From Panax quinquefolius (lineage: Eukaryota; Streptophyta; Magnoliopsida; Apiales; Araliaceae), in contig CM035162.1 of assembly GCA_020205615.1 (NCBI GenBank), forward strand, positions 30,668,681-30,732,680: a DNA stretch of 64,000 nucleotides, read 5' to 3'. Made by a program: the position numbers and the translations under genes. Shown piece after piece: positions 1-9,707 of this stretch (position 1 is the first letter of the stretch; each line of letters opens with the position of its first letter). The notes under the pieces are model-generated. The model saw only the letters and a list, made by a program, of their open reading frames with translations. It searched no databases and was not told where the DNA came from.

Positions 1-17
1 CTATTCAGTCCATTCTC

Positions 18-27
18 CTATAAATAG
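18..27 (+). promoter_or_regulatory. LTR TATA box
   Basis: CTATAAATAG, followed about 35 nt later by the conserved AACTCTAGAGAGA leader. The same block occurs in every family 1 LTR here (34439..34448, 63355..63364, and reversed at 40371..40380 and 56119..56128), so it is the retroelement promoter and marks the U3/R boundary. Confidence 0.6.
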
Positions 28-214
28 AAGCTCATTCCTTCATTATTTCTTACTTAATTCACCGAAACTCTAGAGAGAAAAACTATAGAGAGAGAAGAAG
101 AAAAATATTACCTTACTTCACTATATCCAGTTTCTTCTAAGGTATGGGATATTATTTGTTGTACTAAATAAGTAAGTATTCTTTCTTTTTATTCGTGAAG
201 AAAACTTACATCAT

Positions 215-660
215 TCCATTCTTTATTATTACGTTGGAATAACTTTGTATCATAGGGATACCCTATACTTGGTAAAATTCTTACATTATTCCATTCTTTA
301 TTATTACATTTGGAATAACTTTGTATCACGGATACCTATACTTGGTGAAATTCTTCATTATTCCATTCTTATTATTATGTTGGAATAACTTTGTTTATGT
401 AAAGTACCGCATACATAATAAAATTCTTCTAATATTCCGTTCTTTATTATTACGTGGAATATCACATCATAACGTTCTGTGGGACTGAGTTCCATTATTT
501 ATTATTACGTCGAAATATCACATGCATGCGTTTACATTTAGGACTGGTTCCATTATTTATTATTACATTGAGAATAACCTATCTGTGCGGTCTATCGCAT
601 GCATGGTGAATTCTTACATTATTCCATTCTTTATTATTACATTAGAATAATACATACATG
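215..660 (+). repeat. Degenerate tandem repeat in LTR R/U5
   Basis: A unit of about 50-70 nt is repeated roughly six times with indels. Its core is TTCCATTCTTTATTATTAC followed by TTGGAATAAC. The same unit array appears at about 63555..63990 and, reversed, at about 39950..40200 and 55680..55970. It explains several short ORFs with repeating peptides in these intervals, which are not proteins. Confidence 0.6.
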
Positions 661-2819
661 TGGATTATCACATGTATGGTGAATGATCCTTTGTATTCAT
701 TCCTTATTAAATTGTGGAAATAATCTGTTTACGTGAATTATGATGAAAGTCATAATAAAAGTATTGGACTGATGAAAATCATGGGTATATATAGTATTAG
801 TAAGTGTTATGATGAGTTATGTTGGTTATTACATGAAAACATGAAAGTTTCTTAGAAATCATAAAGGGTTGAAAATCAGATTTTGGTGAAAATGGAACAT
901 GAAATTCAATTGACCATATCTCCTATTATATTTTGAATTTTTGAGTGTGGTCAAGTTCTAGAGTTAGATCTATGAGTTTTCTAACTTATCTAAGTGGAAT
1001 CACTGGAAAAGGTGTTGTAGATTTTCGTGTGGACTGATTTTAGCAAAGGAGTTAAAACTGCAAATTACCAAAAAAGGCTACTGCCAAGAAGTTTAAAAGG
1101 GAATTTTCGGTCACTTAATTTGTGAGAAAAATTCCGGTCTTTTGGGACATGGAAATATATGGTATAAAGTATCTCCTGTCCAAAAATGAGCTCATTGCGA
1201 CTTAAAATGAGCAAGTTATGATTATTTCAATATTTAGGTTTTCTCGACGAAAAACGCTATAACCGGAGTTCTATAACTCTGATGACCATGAAATTTAAAC
1301 TGGAAGCTACGTTAACATGTGTAAGATCCTGCCAAGATTTGGGAATTTCTGGAGTTAAACTTGAGGTAACTAATTTCTTAAGGAATTAATTAGAAATTGA
1401 TTTTTGAAAAATAGTAAATGAATTTTAAAAATTTCGAGAAAAATATATGTTCAATATGTGACTATATTTTGCTAAATCCCAGAAAAAAAATATTTTTGAG
1501 ACTGATTTGGTATTTTTCATAAAAATAATCTAGTTATGAGTAAATGAGTTAAATATGTTATGAGAAGTAACAAATTTGGAAAATAGGATTTTATGGCTTG
1601 GGAATCCTATATAGGGTATATGCAAATTTTTGATAAGGGATTTGATCATTGGTGATGAAATCTTATGAGTATGGCATTTATGAATGATTAAATGCAATAT
1701 TTGGTAAAGTGTAAACAATTGAAATAAATTGTTTATAAGTTTAAAAAAGTGATTAAAATATTGTTATAATATTAACAATATTAGATTATGAGTTTATTAA
1801 GAGATTTATAATATTTGAATAAATTAAAGTCTCTAATATTTATCCTTGTTTTCGTTTGAGTAATGTTTATATTATTGTCATCATCCTCATGCTTATATTG
1901 TGATGAAAGTCATCTGTGGCTTACGTGCATGGATGGACTTGGTATGATTATGACCATGAATTATTCTGTATAATCATGACCGTAATGTGACGAATGATGT
2001 GGTAAAAGTCATCATTGGCCTGTAGTACATTGATGGACAGTTATTGGTATGATTATAACTAGGGATTATTCGGTATAATCATGACCATTGATGATTACAT
2101 GAATATCCTTGGTCGTAGTACAAGGATGATTCGATCATTTGGATTATTTATTAAGCTGAGTCTCAGCGATAAAATATTGATTATACACTTTTAATTAAGT
2201 AAAAGATAGTAGATATCATGCTCTCTTGACTCTTAAAAATACGATTGTATATGTCTTTTTTGGCCTATAGTGCAAAGATGAATTGTTAATGAATATCTTT
2301 GGCCGTAGTGCAAAGATGAATTTATTAGTATGATCATGAACAAGAATTTTGATTTGGTATAACCATGATTTTTGATGTTTCAGGTGAAGATAGGTGATGA
2401 AAATTATCTTCATCCTGGTGCGAAGAGGAATTTAAAATCACAATTATGATTATGAGTTATTTATATGATTGTGGACAAGAATTGTTGATTGATGTTACAG
2501 GGATATAACATTATTGGTGGACTTTTAACATGGAGAAGATAATAGACCTAATGGTCTATTTGACTCTTCTAATGGATTGCTCGTTCCGCTGCAACTATGA
2601 TTGAAAAGTTTTATCATCTACCATATGTTCTAAATCTCTGATTTATTATTGATGAAAGCTATTGATAATTTAATTATCTTTAGTCATTATATTCTTTACT
2701 GGGTTAGTTGTGCTCACTCTTTTGCTTCACAATTCCTTTAAGGTAATAAAAGTGTAGCTGTGTCGAGCGGGGTATTAAGAGGATTAGAACGGTGGTCTAT
2801 AGGTGTTGAGGTTCTCCCT

Positions 2820-3330
2820 AAATAGTATGGAAATAATTTTGTTGAGAACTTTAGATAAGTTTATCGTATTGTATACGTCATTTGATATTTAATTTTGGTG
2901 AACAAATAGGGTGAGGTGAACCCAACTTTGGAAGGATGTTTTGCCACTATTATACAAGATATCTAATGACATACAACCTCGTGTTATCATAAGACATGGT
3001 TGTGCACATCCACTTGCTGAGTATATCTACGAGCACTACCTATATGATCTTGGAGTTTATTTGAAATATACTTTTCACTTGGAGACAACGAAGATAGTTA
3101 TATGTCGGGAAGACTCACCATTGGAAAAAAGATGATAGTAATCTTCTTGTTTTTTCTTTGGGGACTTTTAATTCAACCAAGGATAATTACGTGGACATAT
3201 GATATCTATCATAACTAGAGCGCACGGCCTCCCAGTATACGAAGGTTTCCTTGAGTACTTCCCAAAGATTTTAATTTCTAAAATAGTTTTTGACCGTACT
3301 TTTATGTAAAATACCATTGTAAGGTTGTGG
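2820..3330. other. Unassigned stretch inside the left LTR
   Basis: This part has no match to the other LTR copies in the window and is less AT-rich than its surroundings. It holds a 64-codon open frame (2941..3135 +) starting MPLLYKISND and ending CREDSPLEKR, which I do not recognise. It could be a captured host fragment or an older insertion. No terminal repeats or target duplication could be fixed. No function is proposed. Confidence 0.3.
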
Positions 3331-3504
3331 TCGAGACACCATGAGAGTTACATACATTTGTATTAAAACTCACAGCTTATCTGTTGTCGGACTCTGCACG
3401 ACAGTTCAACAGTTGTATAAATGAAGTTTGTATTTGATTTTTATAGTGTGATATATGGCGACTCAAGATAGATGATGTATACCTATTTTGGGGGCGTCAC
3501 AACA

Positions 3505-3660
3505 TATGTATAGGGGAAGAGATAAAAATATAAATTAATAAACTCAAGAGAACATATTAATGAAAGAGTCAACTTGGAGGGGCAAAAAGAAAAGTACGTG
3601 ACGAGTTAAACTTGTTGTATATTTATATTTTGATTGATTTAGGCATTGATGATATGTGAT
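3505..3660 (+). repeat. Dispersed repeat, copy 1
   Basis: Contains AAATTAATAAACTCAA, then an ATTAATG.AAGAGT block and AACTTGGAG.GGCAAAAA. The same order of blocks occurs at about 35275..35445. Both copies lie just beyond the 3' end of a family 1 LTR. Origin unknown. Confidence 0.45.
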
Positions 3661-3719
3661 CAAAATGCAAATATTTCAAAAATGAATTATCAACATCTCA
3701 ATCTATCTCATACGGATGC

Positions 3720-3866
3720 GGTTAGTATGAAATGAACTTTATAATAAGTTCACTTCATGTCTAATATAATACTGACACACATGCGGGAAGGTGATCTCTT
3801 CACCTGCGTGTTAGTATTATATTAGTCATGGAGTGAACTTACCATGAAGTTCATTTCATGCTAACC
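3720..3866. mobile_element. Short hairpin MITE (GGTTAGTATGAA family), copy 1
   Basis: Almost the whole 147 bp folds back on itself. It begins GGTTAGTATGAAATGAAC and ends with the complementary GTTCATTTCATGCTAACC, with inner arms TAATATAATACTGACAC / GTGTTAGTATTATATTA around a GGTGATCTCTTCACC loop. Related copies lie at 4805, 22328, 28560, 62087 and 62261. No coding content; superfamily not determined. Confidence 0.7.
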
Positions 3867-4804
3867 ACTCACATCTCATACAGTAGTGAACATTATTGTG
3901 ATTAGTTAATATGATGGGGTCTAGGAGGATATCATTGTAATTTATAAATATTATTATAATTATTTAATATTATGATCCGTTCAAATTTAGTTAAAATCCA
4001 AAAATTCATGAAATGCTAATCAAACCTCTTCTACATAGAAATCAAGAAAAAAAAATTCTATAAAATGAGAAAATTTCAAATTAGGAGAAGAAAAATTTAG
4101 GTTGACTTTTGTACTTAATTGCAAAGAACTTCCTAGTCTAGGCCTACCTTGTTGGCAGTTATTTTAGGTTTGACTTGATCAAAATTCATATCTTCCCATA
4201 GGAATATTTGTGCCCCCCATTGCTTTGATGTCTTGTCACTTTTGACAAAATACCAACATTATTCACAACACCACCTCTTCAAAGTGAAAATGAAATTTCT
4301 TCAACGTGGGTCCCACTTCTTGATGCTTGCATTTCTTGGTTTCTTAAATTTGAAAATCCATGCCCTTTGTTTCCCTTTTTTTCCTCTCCTAGCCGAGCCG
4401 AAAGGAAAATAAATTAACTACTACTCCCCTTATCTCATAATATATAACGTTTTAGATGATTTTATTTTTTTAAATTATTTATTATTTTATATAATTTTAA
4501 AGAATTAATTATATTTTTTTTTAAATTATCTCTAATAAAAAAATATTATAAATAAAAAAAAGAGTATGAGATAAATAAGATAATTATAAGAATTTAAAGA
4601 TATTATAAATTATAAATAATTAATATTATATAATTATTTTTTTAATTTTTATGCTCAACTTTAAAACGTGAATACTATTTTCCATTCTCCAACTACCAAA
4701 AAGGCACGTCACATGTTGGTTATAGACTAAACCCAACTGATTTGATTTAATAGTCTTATTCATGACCAGAAATTAACCACCAACCCCTCATTTTATTTGG
4801 GAGT
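3867..4804. other. AT-rich intergenic DNA
   Basis: No gene seen. Contains AT-rich blocks (4440..4660) and a possible decayed MITE end at about 4420 (ACTCCCCTTATCTCATAATA). Nothing else could be supported. Confidence 0.4.
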
Positions 4805-4945
4805 CGTTAGTATAAAATTAATTTTGGTCAATTGATTAATACAATATCGACATACAAGTTGGAAGGTGATCTTTTCTCTGCGTGTTAGTACTGTATTGGT
4901 CAATTGAACAATTTACCATGAAGTTAACTTAAAGGAAACTGATAC
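4805..4945. mobile_element. Short hairpin MITE, copy 2
   Basis: Diverged copy of the element at 3720. It has GTTAGTATAAAATTAATTTT at the left, an inner GGAAGGTGATCTTTTC...GCGTGTTAGTACTGTATTGG segment, and ATGAAGTTAACTT at the right. Boundaries are approximate. Confidence 0.55.
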
Positions 4946-5213
4946 AAAAAATGATATTTTCACATAAAAATCATCGCTATAGATTTTATAGCGACGGTTT
5001 TTTATCGTCATTATACATCTATAACGACAATTTTCATGTAAAAATATAAAAAAATATTATAAAAATATCAATTTCTTAACTTAAAATAACTTGTCTAATA
5101 TCATTGCATTGAAATGGTGACCATTCTATGTAACTCAAAAAATGTAACCTCCTAACAGATAGATTCCTTTGAATGTTCTTTCCATTCGTAACTAATTTAA
5201 ATCTTAAATGTTA

Positions 5214-5447
5214 CTCTTTTGGTCTCTTAATATAAGTCGTTTTATAGTTATGCACAAGTATTAAGAAAATAATTGTATATCATTAAATATAATTTTTATT
5301 ATCTATATTATCCTTGTATTAAAAAAAAAGAATGTTACTACCTCCGTTCTTTAATATAAGTCGTTTTAGAGAATTATTTTTGTTCTTTAATATAAGTTGT
5401 TTGAAAAATACTTTTCGAAAGCTATTTATATTAAGACACGAAGAGAG
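5214..5447. mobile_element. Stowaway-like MITE
   Basis: Bounded by TA dinucleotides at 5212..5213 and 5448..5449. The ends are complementary: CTCTTTTGGTCTCTTAATA at the left and TATTAAGACACGAAGAGAG at the right. TA target sites and CTC...GAG ends fit Tc1/mariner-derived Stowaway MITEs. A second internal CCTCCGTTCTTTAATATAAG copy at about 5341 suggests an internal duplication or a nested fragment. Confidence 0.6.
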
Positions 5448-5620
5448 TAAAACATTGACCTAGGATTTCGTGCCATATAATACATGCATATTGATATTAA
5501 TTAATTGTTGTTGGAGTAGTAGTAGGAAACATTTACTCCCTCCGTCCAAAAGATGAAAATGTAATTTGCATACATATTAAATAAAGTAAAAGTAAAAGTA
5601 AAAAATAAAGGTATAAATAT

Positions 5621-6462
5621 AGATTAATATCCTGAATTTTTAATATTTTTTTTATTTTGGGATTATCTTTTCAATTTTTTCAATTAGAAGACTAAACATT
5701 TATTTTTTTCACTTTGGGGGTTATCTTCTCAATTTTTTCAATTAGAGAATTAAACTTTTATTTTTTTTTCTACTTTGGGGATTGTCTTCTTAATTTTTTC
5801 CATTGGAGAATTAAACTTTTAAAATTTTTGATTACATCTAAATTGATAGTGTCACATCAAAAAATTGATGAAAAGACAGCGACACGTGACTAAAAAAATA
5901 CTTATGTGTAATATTGAGTTTTCTTTTAATATTTATTCAATTATTTTTTTGTACCAAAAAGGTTAAATATAAGATCATTATTAATTTTACTTTAAAAATT
6001 GTCATTAAATTTACTTTAAAAAAATAAATTTACCAAAAAAATAAAAATTAAAAAGTTAATAATTTACAAAAGGGCAAAATTATCATTAAATTTACTTTAA
6101 AAAATGAATAATGGTTTTATATTAAAATTATAATAATAATTTACTTTAAAATTAATAATAGTTCTATATTTATCCTTTTTGGTATAAAAAATTAATTAAA
6201 TAAATATTAAAATGAGACTCAATATTACACACAAATATTTTTTTAGTCACGTATCGTTGTCATGTCATTAATTTTATGACGTGACACTATCAATTAGACG
6301 TAATCATAAAAAATTAAAAGTTTAATCTCCTAATGAAAAAAAATTAGAAGACAATCCCCAAAGTGAAAAAAATTAAAAAAAAATTCTTCTAATTGAAAAA
6401 ATTAAGAAGACAATACCCAAAATGGGAAAAAAATTAAAAGTTCATAATATTAATCCATATTA
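5621..6462. mobile_element. Long-arm foldback element
   Basis: About 340 bp at the left is repeated in inverted orientation at the right. Examples are ATAGATTAATATCCTGAATTTTT / GTTCATAATATTAATCCATA, ATTGAGTTTTCTTTTAAT / ATTAAAATGAGACTCAAT, and GACACGTGACTAAAAAAATA / TATTTTTTTAGTCACGTATC. The central 150 bp is a degenerate AT-rich repeat. No ORF. The transcript would form a long imperfect hairpin. Confidence 0.65.
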
Positions 6463-6562
6463 GGCCGAAAAAAGTGACAAATTTTTCTATAATGGCCCTA
6501 CAATATTATATAAAGTAATGCGTACTTTTATTTTTTTTATACTAATAAACTTCATTGACTTA

Positions 6563-6896
6563 GGGATTGTTTGATTAACACTGAATGACTGATCGATTCA
6601 GCCATTGAATGCATTTGTTTTGAATAAAAATAATCTAAATGGCTGAATCAATCAGTCATTCAGACGATTTGGGCTGAATGACTAAATCTCATTTTTTTGG
6701 CTGAATGGGCTGAATGACAGTTGAAAGAATTTATTTTTAAAATATTAAGTAATATTAAATAAATTGACAACAATTTTAAATTTTTTCAGAGAAGTAAAAT
6801 AATAAAAAAAATTATTCAGACATATCAATTATTAAACAACTTTTTTTATTTAAATTTAAATTCAGTTCATTCAATTTTTATCGATCAAACACCCCC
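6563..6896. mobile_element. Tourist-like MITE, copy 1
   Basis: Flanked by TTA at 6560..6562 and 6897..6899. It begins GGGATTGTTTGATTAACACT and ends with the complementary ATCAAACACCCCC. A TTA target site with a G-rich terminus and GTTTGAT fits PIF/Harbinger-derived Tourist MITEs. Copies lie at 27528..27839 and 59176..59506, with a truncated one at about 58916..58940. Confidence 0.65.
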
Positions 6897-6977
6897 TTAA
6901 TTACTATTCACTTTTACGGATTTTATCTCATCAAAAAATTTATACTTCCTAGTCATCTTTTGATGATAGAGGGAGTA

Positions 6978-7232
6978 ATATTTTAACATTGGACCCACAA
7001 CATTAGTCATACTTGATGATAAATAATCTATATCTATATCTATATATATATATATATATATATGGATTTCATCCACAGCAACCAATCGGTTATTGGGAGT
7101 AACTTATTTTTAGTAGTATTACAACTACAACTCATGCGGTCGCTTATGCAAATTTTTTTTATAATAAAGCTTAAAACTGCCATAGCGGTGGTAAAAATAA
7201 ATTATTCCCAACAACCTGTTGTTGATGAAATC

Positions 7233-7274
<42 letters not shown>

Positions 7275-7512
7275 GCAAGTGCTAATACTAGACAGTCGTC
7301 AAATGCAAGCATGCACACTATTGTTTTACAATTGGACTCTCTCGCAATTTTTGACTTCATTTGTTTTATTGGTGTACGTGTGTATACAATAATTTGCCTA
7401 CACACCTGAAAGATAATGGTTTCAGGTTATCCATTTCTAAAAGTAAGAAGAAATATTGATTGTTACAATAAAGAATTTTACTTGAATACCCTTTTTAAAT
7501 CCCTGATATATA
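6978..7512. other. AT-rich DNA with TA microsatellites
   Basis: TA runs at about 7031..7062 and 7236..7271 explain the IYIYIY-type open frames read across them on both strands. Both arrays follow GATTTCATC / GATGAAATCC-like sequence. No gene seen. Confidence 0.6.
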
Positions 7513-7771
7513 CTCCTTCCCTCCTATGATAAAAGTCTTTATTAATTATTATTATTTTGGATAGTCACATGTTAAATATCTATTTTTCTTTAATAACCAA
7601 ACTTTTACACATATTTTTCTATTATACCCGTAGCATTAAATATCTAATACTTTTTTTATTCTAATTCTCTCTTCATATTTAATGACATTATTATGAATAA
7701 TTTTATCTTTTCATTCATCTTCTTAATATGCGTGAAAAATTCATTAGAATTTTTATACTAGACGGAGAGAG
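7513..7771. mobile_element. Stowaway-like MITE
   Basis: TA at 7511..7512 and 7772..7773. The left end CTCCTTCCCTCCTATGATAA is complementary to the right end TTTATACTAGACGGAGAGAG with a few mismatches. 259 bp, no coding content. It lies about 0.6 kb upstream of the LBD4 start codon. Confidence 0.6.
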
Positions 7772-8137
7772 TATTAATCAAAAACATTGGCGCCAGAAAA
7801 TGTCTTGTCAGGAGACTCTTGACCAAAAACTACCTATCCATTTTGTCTTATATGACTGAATTACAAAAAGATTTTATCTCACCAAAATTATTTAAATTTA
7901 ATATAGTCTAAAACTTATATTATCCTCAAAAACATTTAAGTAGGGATTATTATTTTTGAGAAAAAAGAAGGAATTTTTAACATATATATTTAGATGAAAT
8001 TCAAAACTTATTTATCATTTCTGCTCAGCTTTTTTAATTTATTTTTTTTAAAATTATGTGAAAAGTGTATTCGAAATATACCTACGACTATATATTATCG
8101 CTATTACATGCATGCAGTGGGTCTTAGTATTTATCAC

Positions 8138-8147
8138 TATATAACGT
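8138..8147 (+). promoter_or_regulatory. Candidate LBD4 TATA box
   Basis: CTATATAACG about 240 nt upstream of the LBD4 ATG, followed by the pyrimidine-rich leader CTCTCTCTTTCTTTTCC at about 8200. Position and leader composition fit a plant promoter. Other AT-rich blocks nearby make this tentative. Confidence 0.35.
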
Positions 8148-8387
8148 CCATCCACTCTACTCCCCCATCATGAATTCATGTGATCAAGCTATCAACTTTC
8201 TCTCTCTTTCTTTTCCACTATATCAGTTCTTACTTTTGTTGAGCTAATTACACTTCTAGCTATACAAATAGACCTTTTAGTTTTTTGGTCATTTTGTTCT
8301 TTAATTAATATATTTGTGAGGCAATTTAATTAGAGACATATATATAATAGTTAGTCAAAATTAATTATAATAAGGAAGGAGATCGAG

Positions 8388-8979
8388 ATGATGAACATTA
8401 AGGTTAATGGAAGGAAACAAACAGGTGGTGCAGCAGCAGCAGGAGGAGGAGGAGGAGGTTTATCTTCTTCTTCATCATCATCACCGTGTGCAGCCTGCAA
8501 GCTTCTGAGGAGGAAATGTGCTGCTGGGGATTGTGTGTTTGCTCCTTACTTTCCCCCTGATGACCCTCATAAGTTTGCAAATGTCCACAAGGTCTTTGGT
8601 GCTAGCAATGTCAACAAGATGTTACAGGTATGTACTTAATTAGCTGCTGCTGCTGCTAATTAATTACCATATATATATATATATATATAACAAGGATCAG
8701 GTTCGGGAGTCCAGACCTGATCAAAAACAGATAATTTTTTTTTTTTTTTTTTGTTTTAAAACAACTAAAATAAATAAATAAATAATTATGGAATTTGAAT
8801 TTTTATATAATACAATGTTTTGGGTGTGATTTGGATACATATAACAAAATATGTAAAATGCAGATGCATGCATTTGTATATACATTTTATTTTATAGGTA
8901 TCTAAATCACGCCCAAAATATCAGATATGGAAAAAAGATCGGATTTTAGTTCGGTCAGAGAGTCCTGACTTGATCCGAC

Positions 8980-9012
<33 letters not shown>

Positions 9013-9243
9013 CATCTGTAAGGATCAAGAAGTTCTCCTTAAATAGCATTCTTTTATTAAAAAGCTACGTCGTTTTTGGAGGAATAGCGATGATATTTTT
9101 TGTAAATCTGCCGTTTTGTAAATAGAATGTCATCGCGTATTTACAAAAATGTCAACTGCGTCCCTCCAAAACGACGTAATTTTAATAAAAGAATACTATT
9201 TAAGACGGAATGTTATTTAAAGAAAATGCTCTTGATTCTTACC

Positions 9244-9284
<41 letters not shown>

Positions 9285-9649
9285 CGAGAGAATAACTAGA
9301 TAAGACTAATTTTGTCAGTTCACTTATTTAATTCATTGCTGACACTTTTATCATTTCAGAACTTTATCAATTAAAATTAAGTTATTTTGAGATGGTTGCA
9401 ATAATCATCAACTAGTCCGTTTTTAGTGCATATATCCCTTTAATTTACATTCTCCGCTCATTACCTTTAATGACGAGCAGTGACGATCCGATTCTTATAA
9501 AATAGATAAACGATTTATATATTCGGACGGTTATTCGATCGTCATAAAAACGATTCTCGATCACATAGCGGATCGAACGAAATCGCTAAAAATAGTGATC
9601 AAGATATATTAAATAGAGGGGTATGCAGTACTTAATCTTGATTCTCTCC

Positions 9650-9707
<58 letters not shown>

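Larger units (their letters stand above)
1..3501 (+). mobile_element. Ty3/gypsy-type LTR, family 1, cut by the window's left edge
   Basis: Starts inside the LTR just before a TATA box and ends with GGGGGCGTCACA, the same terminus as the solo LTR ending at 35000. Positions 18..130 match the promoter/R region of the family 1 LTRs at 34439, 40380 (reverse) and 63355. U3 is missing, cut by the window edge. The part after the TATA box is about 3.45 kb, far longer than the 1.45 kb in the complete family 1 LTR at 38901..41387. The excess includes about 720..2420, which matches the reverse complement of 41410..43400, and an unidentified stretch at about 2820..3330. The AT-rich short ORFs here are not genes. 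Confidence 0.75.
5536..6975. mobile_element. Stowaway MITE interrupted by two other MITEs
   Basis: The left end is CTCCCTCCGTCCAAAAGATG after TA 5534..5535; the right end is CATCTTTTGATGATAGAGGGAG before TA 6976..6977. The ends are inverted repeats with TA duplication, as in Stowaway. The element is interrupted by a long foldback (about 5621..6462) and a Tourist-like MITE (6563..6896), so three insertions are stacked. About 260 bp of the host MITE remains (5536..5620, 6463..6562, 6897..6975). Confidence 0.6.

Noticed and set aside
7062..7409. 115-codon ORF and a 67-codon ORF on the other strand
   Set aside because: Both are read through TA microsatellites (IYIYIY peptides); no family similarity and no gene context.
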